A stretch of DNA of 64,000 nucleotides, from positions 1 through 64,000 of the forward strand of contig PBNO01000010.1 of assembly GCA_002723155.1 (NCBI GenBank). The letters run 5' to 3'. A program made the translations under genes and the position numbers. Positions 33,916-42,187 of the stretch are shown in pieces (the first letter of the stretch is position 1; the number at the start of each line of letters is the position of its first letter). The notes beneath the pieces were generated by a model. The model did no database searches, was not told the origin of the DNA, and saw nothing but the letters and a program-made list of their open reading frames with translations. Origin of the DNA: Ponticaulis sp. (GTDB lineage Bacteria > Pseudomonadota > Alphaproteobacteria > Caulobacterales > Hyphomonadaceae).

Positions 33916-34998
33916 TCAGGTGCAGCGTATCTGAGGCGGGGAGGGCGGCTCAAAACGGGAAAGGTCTGGCAGGCGAGAAGCCGGATCATCGCCCGGTGCA
34001 AAACCCACACGCGCCAGCGCGCCGACTGCCACATGGTGGAGCCAGTTGAGGTCTGCGCGTTCGCCTTCATCTTCCGATGAAGCCCATAAATCTTCGGGTG
34101 GCAGCCAATGTTGAAACGGCTGGAACCATAGCGGGTTTGGCGGCCTTGCGCGGGCCTGTGCAACAGAGACGGTTAAAAGCCCGTCTCTCCTTTTGGGGAC
34201 GAAGGGGGCATGATGTGATCCTGTCTCCGCTTCGGCTCCGCCTTCGCGGTAGAACTGGCTCAAGGCTGGGTTCTTGTTGTTCTCCGCTTCGGCTTTGCCT
34301 TCGCGATAGAACGCGCTCAGGGCTGCCTTGCGGGCTAGTCGTTCGGCCATCTGGTCAGCGCGAGCGAGTATGCGCGGCAAACGGGCCATACGGGCGATCA
34401 GATAGGACGCATCGACAACGGATAGCGGGTCGGGGCGGAACGCTTTGACGCGGGAATGGGTGCAGCGGCGTTTGCTGCCCCCGAAGACCGGCGTGGTCAC
34501 GGTGAAGCCGCCAATAGGCGGCGTGGTGGCTGTCAGGCGGCGCAGTTCCAGCTCCTGCTGCCATGCAAGGCCGGTGGGCTCAGCCGTATCAGGTTCACGC
34601 TCATCCCCGCGCAGGCGGGGATCTGGTTGGTCTGTTTCGTCTGCTCGCGCAAATCCCTCGACATTGTCTCGGTCGCGCTGCGCCTGCGTGTTCACTTGTG
34701 TTGTGGCCGTGAGCGAATTGAGAAGTTCAGGATTGGCCTGCGCCTTCTCGATCAGAATAGCTGCCAGCCAGAGGATGAAACATCTCAGCTGATATTCCGC
34801 GCGGCGAATATGGGTGAGCAGCGTGTCGTAATACCGGCGCTGCATATGGCGCGGCTTGTCAGTCGGGCGCGGCGCTTCGCTTTCAAATTCCTGATACCCG
34901 TCCGCATAGGCCTCAACCCCGCCGAAATTACGGCGGAGCCGCCCTGCCATCACGCTGGGAGAGTTCTTATCCGGAAGAGAGGCAGGCGCTTCATGCAT
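33916..34998 (-). CDS. Hypothetical protein with tandem repeat and embedded palindromic element
   Basis: 360 residues, no recognised family. The start region (MHEAPASLPDKNSPSVMAGRLRRN) and a helix-rich middle (YYDTLLTHIRRAEYQLRCFILWLAAILIEKA) look coding. Two insert-like elements are read in frame: a palindromic repeat encoding DPRLRGDE at 34603-34622 and a 19-residue tandem duplication (ALSxFYREGxAEAE). Little selection on the centre of the protein is likely. Related proteins of variable length occur in Hyphomonadaceae as far as I recall. Cytoplasmic, probably; function unknown. Confidence 0.68.
   Translation of the reverse strand: MHEAPASLPDKNSPSVMAGRLRRNFGGVEAYADGYQEFESEAPRPTDKPRHMQRRYYDTLLTHIRRAEYQLRCFILWLAAILIEKAQANPELLNSLTATTQVNTQAQRDRDNVEGFARADETDQPDPRLRGDEREPDTAEPTGLAWQQELELRRLTATTPPIGGFTVTTPVFGGSKRRCTHSRVKAFRPDPLSVVDASYLIARMARLPRILARADQMAERLARKAALSAFYREGKAEAENNKNPALSQFYREGGAEAETGSHHAPFVPKRRDGLLTVSVAQARARPPNPLWFQPFQHWLPPEDLWASSEDEGERADLNWLHHVAVGALARVGFAPGDDPASRLPDLSRFEPPSPPQIRCT
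34224..34337 (-). repeat. 57-bp tandem duplication inside the 360-residue protein gene
   Basis: Two copies beginning at 34224 and 34281, offset by 57 bases (19 codons). The copies share TCTCCGCTTCGGCT and CCTTCGCG-TAGAAC and diverge toward their ends. The length is a multiple of three, so the reading frame is kept. Confidence 0.75.
34603..34622. repeat. REP-like palindrome within coding sequence
   Basis: Perfect 8-bp inverted repeat ATCCCCGC/GCGGGGAT with a GCAG loop. Read on the minus strand it encodes the DPRLRGD signature of interspersed alphaproteobacterial palindromes that insert in frame into genes. Only one copy is visible in this window. Confidence 0.7.
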
Positions 34999-35051
34999 GC
35001 CGCTAGTTTAGGGTCGCGCATGAGGCGTTGGATTTATTAACGTGTATTGCG

Positions 35052-36020
35052 TTACTGAAGAATCGAAACTGCTTCTAAGATAGCTAGGCGCGCCTTGTGA
35101 TCATTGCGTCGTTCCAAAGTGCCTTCAACCTCGACTCTGGAATCTAGTAGTGCCCTGGGATTTGAGAGCTCAACGTTGCTGTAAATACAGCGCAAGTCAT
35201 CGATCTCGTCGCTTTCGATACTCCGCAACTCAAAACGTCTAGCGTCGAGATCGATTTCGCGAACAATGCCACGGACTTTGAAGCGCTCATTTGATTGTTT
35301 AGGGTGACGTAGGTGATTGTGAATGAGGCTTCGAATGCGGGGGGTTAGTGTGGCTGGTTCATTGCTATCCGTACCGCCTGAGACACCAATTTTTTCAATT
35401 CCTTTATATCCAGAAGGTGCTATGCGCTTGACTGCAATTAAAGCTGCATCGCGGACTTTTGGATCATCTACAGCCTCGGAGAGAGCTTCAGGGCGAAAGT
35501 CTTCTTCAAAATCATCCACAGTGTGAGAAACGACGTTGATCACGTTAAGAGCGTTTTTCGTTGCCTGATATATGGGGTCATCGGCTGCTAACAGGTTTGT
35601 TTGCGCAGATGACTGTGTTGGTAGCGGCACAGCAAAGCCCACAAATAAAGACCCTTTGGCCAGCCCTGATAAAGCAAGGTCAACATCGTCAACTGTTACT
35701 CGCGTCTGTTCCTTTATACCAGCAATGGCTTTCGTGAGGTCCCGTACTCTGAATTTTACATTGTCAAATATACTTGAAACTAAAGTTATCTTTGGTTGAT
35801 CGGAAATCGATGGGCCTTCGACGTGCAGCAGCAGATCTGAATTGTCTTTGGCTCGCGCAAGCGGAAGGTCTTCGAGGTAGAGGTTGTCGAGTACCGCGTA
35901 AAAGCTGTCGATGGCGGACCGATCCTGAATTCCAAGCTCAGCGAACTTGGAATTCATCGCTGCAATCTGCTCGTGCATCATGCGAGCCCGTTCCATAATT
36001 TTGTCTGTCCAGAGGCTCAT
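35052..36020 (-). CDS. Unknown partner of the DUF6932-type nucleotidyltransferase
   Basis: 322 residues, family not recognised. The N-terminal ~60 residues are helical, followed by a soluble alpha/beta region (LLLHVEGPSISDQPKITLVSS, GLAKGSLFVGFAVPLP). The C-terminal ~85 residues (FKVRGIVREIDLDARRFELRSI ... RVEVEGTLERR) look like an OB- or SH3-type beta barrel. Its start overlaps the upstream gene stop by 4 bases (ATGA), so the two proteins are coupled. The pair is AT-richer than its neighbours, suggesting transfer. Probably a two-component conflict system (toxin-antitoxin or defence), inferred from context only. Confidence 0.72.
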   Translation of the reverse strand: MSLWTDKIMERARMMHEQIAAMNSKFAELGIQDRSAIDSFYAVLDNLYLEDLPLARAKDNSDLLLHVEGPSISDQPKITLVSSIFDNVKFRVRDLTKAIAGIKEQTRVTVDDVDLALSGLAKGSLFVGFAVPLPTQSSAQTNLLAADDPIYQATKNALNVINVVSHTVDDFEEDFRPEALSEAVDDPKVRDAALIAVKRIAPSGYKGIEKIGVSGGTDSNEPATLTPRIRSLIHNHLRHPKQSNERFKVRGIVREIDLDARRFELRSIESDEIDDLRCIYSNVELSNPRALLDSRVEVEGTLERRNDHKARLAILEAVSILQ

Positions 36021-36475
36021 AGATTCACCTTTAGAAGCCCTTTGCGCTCATTTGGTCCCATTCCTCTCAGCAATGACTCTTCGGGGCGAACGTATTCGAA
36101 AAATGAACGCAGATCGTTCGGAAATCCTGGACAGTAGACCCATAAATCGACCAGATACTGGGTTTTAATGGCAGCCTGCTGTGTTGCCCAAGTGGAAATC
36201 CAATGGTTCGCGACGTCCTGTGCGCAATTGGACAAATCTAACACCAAATCGATGTCGGAGGGAGTTGTTTTATCACTCGTGAACCCGCCGTCGATGAGCA
36301 ATGTTTGTGGGTTGGGTTGACTTTGCAACCATGAAATAAATCGCAGAAAGCTTGTCCAAAGCTTTATGCGATGAGCATTGAAAGCGAACCGTGTCTCGAT
36401 TTCGTCCAGAAAGCATTCATGGTGCCCTGTCGGAAGTACTCCGTGTTTGGTCCAATCCGGAATTGCCAAAAACAT
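36017..36475 (-). CDS. DUF6932-like minimal nucleotidyltransferase
   Basis: 152 residues with the compact nucleotidyltransferase motif IDGGFTSDK-x-TPSDIDLVLDL: Gly63-Gly64 and metal-binding Asp74/Asp76. The N-terminal GVLPTGHHECFLDEIETRF matches the DUF6932 pattern as I know it. Such proteins are relatives of MNT-type toxin-antitoxin nucleotidyltransferases. It overlaps the 322-residue partner by 4 bases and lies 86 bases downstream of mnmA in the same direction. An odd feature is a run of eight G residues (36476-36483) directly before the ATG, in the place of the ribosome binding site, which could vary by slippage. Confidence 0.75.
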   Translation of the reverse strand: MFLAIPDWTKHGVLPTGHHECFLDEIETRFAFNAHRIKLWTSFLRFISWLQSQPNPQTLLIDGGFTSDKTTPSDIDLVLDLSNCAQDVANHWISTWATQQAAIKTQYLVDLWVYCPGFPNDLRSFFEYVRPEESLLRGMGPNERKGLLKVNL

Positions 36476-36561
36476 CCCCCCCCACAGATTGTTTTGCTTC
36501 TAATTATCAATTCTTCACATGAATTCGCAGAAGTAAATATTTGTTTGATTCAGCGCATGAT

Positions 36562-37755
36562 CTAAACTCCCACCCGCTCATCAGCAGGAATGGTGGCGGA
36601 GATAAAGCCGCCGCCCAGAACGCGGGTTTCGTCGTCCGCTGAATAGAGCACAGAGGCCTGACCGCGGGCTACGCCTTCTTCCGGATCATCAAAGAAGACA
36701 GCCGGTTGCCCGTTATGCCAGCCGAGATGGCCAGGCTTTGGCGGGCGGGTAGACCGTACACGGATGAGTGCGCGGGCCTGACGCTCGCACGCCTCTTCCA
36801 GCGTGCCTTCGCCAAGCCAGTTCAGCTCTTCCATGGCAAGGCCAGCGGTGAGCAGGGCTTCGCGCGGGCCGACAATGACGCGTCGGTTTGGCGCGTCAAT
36901 CTTCACCACGAAAAGCGGCTCGCCCGTTGCGACGCCAAGGCCGCGGCGCTGGCCGATAGTGTAATGGATGACGCCTTCATGTTTGCCCAGAACCCGGCCA
37001 TCCAGATGCACAATCTCGCCGCCACGACCGGAGCCCGGTCGCAGACGCTCTACCACTTTTGCGTAAGAGCCATCCGGCACGAAACAGATGTCTTGACTGT
37101 CGGGCTTTTGCGCGACGGGCAGCCCGAAATACTCCGCCAGTTCGCGAACGGCTGTCTTTGGCAGGCCGCCCAGCGGGAAGCGCAGAAAGTCGAGCTGTTC
37201 CTGTGTGGTCGCAAACAGGAAGTAAGACTGGTCGCGGCTGTCATCATAGGCGCGGTGAAGTTCGCCATGGCCGTTATGACCCTGCTCGCGGCGGATATAA
37301 TGGCCCGTCGCCATCGCATCTGCGCCAAGGTCGTGCGCGGTCGCCAGAAGGTCTTTGAATTTGACCGTCTGGTTACAGCGAATGCACGGAATAGGCGTGG
37401 AGCCGGAGAGGTAAGTGTCGGCAAAATCCTCCATCACCTGCTCTTTGAAGCGGGACTCATAATCCAGCACATAATGCGGGATGCCAATCTGGTCGGCCAC
37501 ATTGCGCGCGTCGTGAATGTCTTGCCCGGCGCAGCAGGCCCCCTTTTTCTGGATGGCGACGCCGTGGTCATACAGCTGGAGCGTGATGCCGACGACATCA
37601 TAGCCCTGCGCCTTCAGAAGGGCGGCAACAACGGAGCTATCCACACCGCCGGACATGGCGGCGACGACGCGCGTTTCGGATGGGGGTTTGGCTATGCCAA
37701 GGGAATTGAGGCCGTTCACCATCGGTGATGGCGCGACGAGGTCTTCGATATTCAT
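36562..37755 (-). CDS. mnmA: tRNA-specific 2-thiouridylase MnmA
   Basis: Catalyses ATP-dependent 2-thiolation of U34 in tRNA-Lys, -Glu and -Gln in the cytoplasm, taking sulfur from the IscS relay. The PP-loop SGGVDSS is at 35-41. The catalytic Cys127 is in [13 protein letters not shown] and the second redox Cys is in [13 protein letters not shown]. Further family motifs are [15 protein letters not shown] and [11 protein letters not shown]. Length (397) and start (ATG at 37755) are typical of alphaproteobacterial enzymes with a short N-terminal extension. Confidence 0.97.
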   Translation of the reverse strand: MNIEDLVAPSPMVNGLNSLGIAKPPSETRVVAAMSGGVDSSVVAALLKAQGYDVVGITLQLYDHGVAIQKKGACCAGQDIHDARNVADQIGIPHYVLDYESRFKEQVMEDFADTYLSGSTPIPCIRCNQTVKFKDLLATAHDLGADAMATGHYIRREQGHNGHGELHRAYDDSRDQSYFLFATTQEQLDFLRFPLGGLPKTAVRELAEYFGLPVAQKPDSQDICFVPDGSYAKVVERLRPGSGRGGEIVHLDGRVLGKHEGVIHYTIGQRRGLGVATGEPLFVVKIDAPNRRVIVGPREALLTAGLAMEELNWLGEGTLEEACERQARALIRVRSTRPPKPGHLGWHNGQPAVFFDDPEEGVARGQASVLYSADDETRVLGGGFISATIPADERVGV

Positions 37756-37864
37756 TGTCTCTCTCCAGCGGGTTCAAGGGCCCGTGCAAAGTGGGTGTTG
37801 GCGGCGCATATAGCGCAGAACAGCAAATTATGCACTAGTGCCGCGCATTGAAGAGGGGAATGGG

Positions 37865-38311
37865 ATGCGCAGTTTGATTTTGGCGGTGAGCGCCGCTTTT
37901 GTGGCGGGCTGTGCCAGCGCAGAAGAGCCGACGCTGGACAGCGCGGAAGGCTTTATGTGGGCCTACACCGAAGCGTGGAATGCGCACGACACTGAAGCGC
38001 TGGGCCGTGACTTCTGGCAGATGACCGGCAGCGTGGAAGACGAGACCGCGCAGCTGGAAATGGTCTTCACACAGCTTGAAGCCGATGGCTATGACCGCTC
38101 CATCATTCACGAGGTTCTGGTATGCGATGTTGAGGGCGAAACGGCGCGCGCCGGTATGCGCTTCACGCGTTATCTGACGTCCGGTGAGGTTATGGGCGAT
38201 GATATGCGCGCATCGGGCTATGAGCTTGGATGGGCTGATGGAAAAGGCTGGCGGATTACTGGCATGTTCGCGGCTGCGGCTGATGAGGCATTAAGCTGCG
38301 AGGCGCTGTAG
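37865..38311 (+). CDS. Lipoprotein with SnoaL/NTF2-like domain
   Basis: 148 residues starting at the ATG at 37865 with AGGGGA five bases upstream. A lipoprotein signal ends in VAGC (Cys16). The mature part resembles an NTF2-like/DUF4440 cone (FMWAYTEAWNAHDTEALGRDFW, WRITGMFA). Such domains bind small molecules or act as pockets; no catalytic residue can be named. It is divergent from mnmA and stands alone before prpE. Confidence 0.75.
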   Translation: MRSLILAVSAAFVAGCASAEEPTLDSAEGFMWAYTEAWNAHDTEALGRDFWQMTGSVEDETAQLEMVFTQLEADGYDRSIIHEVLVCDVEGETARAGMRFTRYLTSGEVMGDDMRASGYELGWADGKGWRITGMFAAAADEALSCEAL

Positions 38312-38584
38312 GTAAGAATTCTCTCTCGGTGCCCGGCCTTTGCTTGTGTAGGGCCCAGCCCTGAGGGTCGCAATGAGCGGTGCAGAGCTGCAAACTCCCA
38401 CAAGCGACCGCGCAGGCGCAGGCCGGTTTCGACAGAAACAACAAGGCCGAGCACACGAAAACTCACATATGTTTCATCTATATTGCCCGTTTGTTCGCAA
38501 AAGTTCGACTTAAGGCGCACTCGATTTAGGGTTTTCTCCTCTGCTAAACTCCCCTGAAAATGAAAACTCACGGGGAGACGTAAC

Positions 38585-40510
38585 ATGGCAAAATATGCAG
38601 ACGTCTATAATGACTGGAAATCCGATCCTGGCGCCTTCTGGATGGAAGCGGCCGAAGAGATTGACTGGGTCAGCGCGCCAACGACCGCCTTTGATGGCGA
38701 TGCGGGCGTTTATGGTCGTTGGTTTCCCGATGGTGTGTGCAACACGGCCTATAACTGTCTCGACCGGCATGTTGAGGCGGGCCGCGGCGAAGACACAGCG
38801 CTTATTTATGACAGCCCGATCACCGGTAAGAAGAAGAGCTATAGCTTTGCCGAGCTGACCGACGAGGTCGCGGCTTTCGCGGGCATTCTGGAAGCCAAAG
38901 GCGTGGAAAAGGGCGACCGCGTGATCGTCTATATGCCGATGGTGCCTGAAGCGGCGATTGCCATGCTGGCCTGCGCACGCATCGGCGCGATCCACTCCGT
39001 CGTGTTTGGCGGGTTTGCGCCGCACGAGCTGGCGACCCGTATCAACGATGCCAAGCCAAAGCTGATGGTGTCTGCAAGCTGCGGTATCGAGCCGAACCGT
39101 GTCATCCCGTACAAGCCGATGCTCGATGCAGCGATCGAACAGTCCGTCCACAAGCCGGATGCCTGCATCATTCTCCAGCGTGAGGACGTGACAGCTGAGC
39201 TTGGCGCGCGCGACCATGATTGGGCAGCATTGGTGGCCGAGGCCAAAGCTGAAGGCGTGACCGCTGCGCCAGAACCGATGGCAGCGACAGACCCGCTTTA
39301 TATTCTCTACACCTCGGGCACGACCGGTCAGCCAAAAGGCGTGGTTCGCGACACGGGCGGGCATATGGTGGCGCTCAAATGGTCGATGGAACATGTCTAT
39401 GCGGTGAAGCCGGGCGATACCTTCTGGGCGGCGTCTGATGTCGGCTGGGTGGTTGGCCACTCCTACATTGTCTATGCGCCTTTGCTTCAGGGCTGCGCGA
39501 CGATTGTGTTCGAAGGCAAGCCTGTCGGCACGCCGGATGCTGGCGTGTTCTGGCGTGTGATCGAGGAGCACAAAGTCGCTGCGCTCTTTACGGCGCCAAC
39601 GGCTTTCCGCGCGATCAAGAAGGAAGATCCGAATGCGGAGCTTCTGGAAAACTACGACACATCATCCCTGCGCACACTGTTCCTCGCGGGCGAACGCGCC
39701 GATCCGGATACGATCCAGTGGGCCGAGCGTAAGCTGGACGTGCCGGTGATCGACAATTGGTGGCAGACAGAGACCGGCTGGCCGATCACGGCAAACCCGC
39801 GCGGAATTGAAACTCTGCCAGTGAAATATGGCTCTTCAACTGTGCCGATGCCGGGATACGAAATCCATATTCTGGATGAGGGCGGTCATGAAGTCGGCGC
39901 GCCATCAACGCTTGGCGCTGTCTGTATCAAACTGCCTCTGCCGCCGGGCTGCCTGCCAACGCTCTGGGGCAATGATGACCGGTTCAGGAACAGCTATCTT
40001 AATCACTTCCCGGGCTATTACGAAACATCCGATGCCGGCATGATTGACGAGGATGGCTATCTTCACATCATGGCGCGCACGGATGACATCATCAACGTAG
40101 CCGGTCACCGTCTCTCCACCGGCGGTATGGAAGAGGTGCTGTCGGGCCATCAGGCGGTTGCCGAGTGCGCTGTGCTTGGAACTTTCTGTGACCTTAAAGG
40201 CCAGAAGCCGCTCGGGCTGATCGTCCTTAAATCGGGCGTTACCGAAGCGCCTGAAGATATTGAGAAAGCCTGTGTGAAGCTGGTGCGCGAGGAGATCGGC
40301 GCGGTTGCGGCGCTGAAACACATCCTCGTTGTGCAGCGCCTGCCGAAGACCCGCTCGGGCAAAATTCTCCGCGCAACCATCCGCAAGATTGCGGACGGGG
40401 AGCCATGGAAAATGCCGGCGACGATTGATGATCCTGTCATCCTTGATGAGATCACCGAGGTGCTGAAAGCACGCGGCCTCGTCCAGCATGATTTACAGCC
40501 GTCAGCCTGA
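38585..40510 (+). CDS. prpE: Propionyl-CoA synthetase
   Basis: Activates propionate to propionyl-CoA (ATP to AMP). It is 641 residues, the usual length for PrpE/Acs. Propionate-type N-terminus YADVYNDWKSDPGAFW. P-loop LYTSGTTGQPKGVVRD, then WWQTETGWPI, YETSDAGMIDEDGYL and the acetylatable, catalytic Lys in PKTRSGKILRATIRK. The LADDFRNSYL-type segment (NDDRFRNSYLNHFPGYY) is typical of PrpE. No methylcitrate genes lie beside it. A strong terminator follows the stop. Confidence 0.95.
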   Translation: MAKYADVYNDWKSDPGAFWMEAAEEIDWVSAPTTAFDGDAGVYGRWFPDGVCNTAYNCLDRHVEAGRGEDTALIYDSPITGKKKSYSFAELTDEVAAFAGILEAKGVEKGDRVIVYMPMVPEAAIAMLACARIGAIHSVVFGGFAPHELATRINDAKPKLMVSASCGIEPNRVIPYKPMLDAAIEQSVHKPDACIILQREDVTAELGARDHDWAALVAEAKAEGVTAAPEPMAATDPLYILYTSGTTGQPKGVVRDTGGHMVALKWSMEHVYAVKPGDTFWAASDVGWVVGHSYIVYAPLLQGCATIVFEGKPVGTPDAGVFWRVIEEHKVAALFTAPTAFRAIKKEDPNAELLENYDTSSLRTLFLAGERADPDTIQWAERKLDVPVIDNWWQTETGWPITANPRGIETLPVKYGSSTVPMPGYEIHILDEGGHEVGAPSTLGAVCIKLPLPPGCLPTLWGNDDRFRNSYLNHFPGYYETSDAGMIDEDGYLHIMARTDDIINVAGHRLSTGGMEEVLSGHQAVAECAVLGTFCDLKGQKPLGLIVLKSGVTEAPEDIEKACVKLVREEIGAVAALKHILVVQRLPKTRSGKILRATIRKIADGEPWKMPATIDDPVILDEITEVLKARGLVQHDLQPSA

Positions 40511-40539
40511 TACCCACTTTCCAGCGCTGACGCATTCTC

Positions 40540-40573
40540 GCCGCTCTGCCATCCCCAGCAGGGCGGCTTTTTT
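40540..40573 (+). terminator. Rho-independent terminator after prpE
   Basis: A 10-bp stem with one G-T pair (GCCGCTCTGC at 40540-40549 with GCAGGGCGGC at 40558-40567), an eight-base loop and six T residues. Confidence 0.92.
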
Positions 40574-40700
40574 GTGTGCGACATTAAAAACCATATAAAA
40601 TGTATGTATATCTGACTAATCTGGTCGTGCGCTTTGGTATCGTCTGATGCGTGAGAGGTTTGTGATAGCCTGCTATCATAAATGGGAGGAAAGACAGATA

Positions 40701-41279
40701 ATGAAATATCCTATCCTTGCAGGGCTTGCGTCCGTGCTCATACTGGGCGCTTGTGGCAGCTCGGTCGAAATGCCTGAACCCGCCTATGAAGATATCAGCG
40801 CAGCGCAAAGCGCGGCGGGCATGTTACAGGAGCGCCTGCAGGCACGGTTGATGTCCGCCATGCAAGAGGGCGGCATTGAGGAAGCCATCACGGCCTGTTC
40901 AGAAGATGCGCTGGAGATTTCGGCTGAGGTGTCGGCTGAAACGGGGCTCGAAATTGGTCGCACATCGCTTCGCGTGCGCAACCCGGCAAATGCGCCGGAT
41001 GCCTGGGAAACAGAGCGGTTCGCCGTATTCGAAGAGGCGCGCGCATCAGGCGTGAACCAGATGGCGATGCAGTATTCTGAAGTCGTGGACGAAGAAGGCA
41101 GCCATGTCTTCCGCTGGATGAAGCCGATCTTCCTCGGTGAGTTCTGCGCAACCTGCCATGGCACGGATATCTCGCCAGAGGTGCAGGCTGCGATTGATGC
41201 GGTCTACGCAGATGATCAGGCGACCGGCTTTGAAGTGGGCGATATTCGCGGCGCGTTTACGGTGCGCCGTCCGCTCTAA
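40701..41279 (+). CDS. DUF3365 (Tll0287-like) haem-binding lipoprotein
   Basis: 192 residues from the ATG at 40701 (GGGAGGA upstream). The lipobox LGAC (Cys18) indicates a periplasmic lipoprotein. The domain matches DUF3365: RTSLRVRNPANAPDAWE, then a c-type haem motif CATCH at 149-153, then GFEVGDIRGAFTVRRPL. Family members are haem-binding PAS-like folds found alone or as sensor input. It is not joined to a kinase here, so a redox or sensing role in the envelope is inferred. Membrane cytochrome c maturation would be needed for haem attachment. Confidence 0.88.
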   Translation: MKYPILAGLASVLILGACGSSVEMPEPAYEDISAAQSAAGMLQERLQARLMSAMQEGGIEEAITACSEDALEISAEVSAETGLEIGRTSLRVRNPANAPDAWETERFAVFEEARASGVNQMAMQYSEVVDEEGSHVFRWMKPIFLGEFCATCHGTDISPEVQAAIDAVYADDQATGFEVGDIRGAFTVRRPL

Positions 41280-41339
41280 ATTTCGATTTGCGTGTCAGGG
41301 GAAATGTGATTGGGTCTCTCCGTTCGGGGAGGCCCTTTC

Positions 41340-41633
41340 ATGTATGGACTGGTTGGAAAATTTACTGCGGCTGACGGCAAGCGCGACGCACTGATTGAGA
41401 TATTGCTCGGCGGGCTAAAAGACATGTCGGGCTGTTTGTCTTATGTAGTCGCCGCTGATCCGGCTGATGATACAACCATCTGGGTGACAGAGGTTTGGGA
41501 CCGGGCTGAAAGCCATTTGGCGAGCCTTCAACTGGCGCAGGTTCAGGAAGCGATTGGCAAGGCTCGCCCGATGATTGCAGGCATGGAGCGCCTTGCAGAG
41601 ACTGACGTGCGCGGCGGAGTTGGCTTTAGATGA
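41340..41633 (+). CDS. Putative quinol monooxygenase (ABM domain)
   Basis: 97 residues from the ATG at 41340 (GGGGAGG seven bases upstream). A single ABM/dimeric ferredoxin-like domain: MYGLVGKFTAADGKRDALIEILL, MSGCLSYVVAADPADDTTIWVTEVWD. The family includes cofactor-free YgiN-type quinol monooxygenases, and activity is not assured. Its stop overlaps the start of the following acetyltransferase (ATGA), so they are coupled. Confidence 0.9.
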   Translation: MYGLVGKFTAADGKRDALIEILLGGLKDMSGCLSYVVAADPADDTTIWVTEVWDRAESHLASLQLAQVQEAIGKARPMIAGMERLAETDVRGGVGFR

Positions 41634-42187
41634 TTATACGTTTCGCCCTCGCGTCTGACGCGCCTAAGATTGCCGAAATTTACGCGCCATTCGTAGATGG
41701 CAGCGCGGTGTCATTCGAGATGGAGCCACCGGCGGCTGATATTATGGCAGGCCGGATTGAAAAGCTCTGGCCGACCCATCCATGGATTGTCGCCGAAGAG
41801 GGGGGCGAGGTTGTGGGCTATGCCTATGGGTCGCCTTATCGTGAGCGTAAAGCGTATCAATGGGCTGTTGAGGTCACGGTCTACCTGGCACCGGCTGCGC
41901 GCGGCAAAGGGCTTGGCCGCAAGCTCTACGAAGTTCTGATTGATATTCTGACCCGTCAGGGCTTCACCAAAGCATATGGCGTTGTGACCCTGCCGAATGC
42001 GGGCAGTGCGGCGCTACATGAGGCGGTCGGCTTCCATCATTTTGCGACCTACCGGAATATCGGTTTCAAGAATGGCAGCTGGCATGATGTCGGCTGGTGG
42101 GAGCGTGACCTCGCGCCCTGCATCGTGCCGCAACCGGATATGAAAACGCTTACCGGGCTTGGCTATTCGGAAGGCGGGTCAGTCTGA
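41630..42187 (+). CDS. GNAT acetyltransferase of the phosphinothricin/methionine-sulfone type (Pat/MnaT)
   Basis: 185-residue N-acetyltransferase. Family segments: IAEIYAPFVDGSAVSFEMEPP at the start, PWIVAEEGGEVVGYAYGSPYRERKAYQWAVEVTVYL and AARGKGLGRKLYEVLID for acetyl-CoA binding, ending FKNGSWHDVGWWERDL. Homologues acetylate methionine sulfoximine or phosphinothricin. Coupled to the ABM gene by a 4-base overlap. Its 3' end overlaps the convergent DUF262 gene by 9 bases. Confidence 0.92.
   Translation: MIIRFALASDAPKIAEIYAPFVDGSAVSFEMEPPAADIMAGRIEKLWPTHPWIVAEEGGEVVGYAYGSPYRERKAYQWAVEVTVYLAPAARGKGLGRKLYEVLIDILTRQGFTKAYGVVTLPNAGSAALHEAVGFHHFATYRNIGFKNGSWHDVGWWERDLAPCIVPQPDMKTLTGLGYSEGGSV

Noticed and set aside
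35052..36475. HEPN/MNT toxin-antitoxin pair in the classic sense
   Set aside because: The partner is 322 residues with a beta-barrel-like tail and no RxxxxH HEPN motif was found, so the classic HEPN assignment is not supported.
36706..37728. Long open frame (340 codons) antisense to mnmA
   Set aside because: It mirrors the codon bias of mnmA, has no family features and lies entirely within a well-supported gene.
38312..38584. Gene in the gap between the NTF2-like lipoprotein and prpE
   Set aside because: No frame with a ribosome site or protein-like composition; only weak dyads.
38510..39571. Long open frame (353 codons) antisense to prpE
   Set aside because: Product rich in His/Arg from complementing GC-rich codons; prpE on the other strand is certain.
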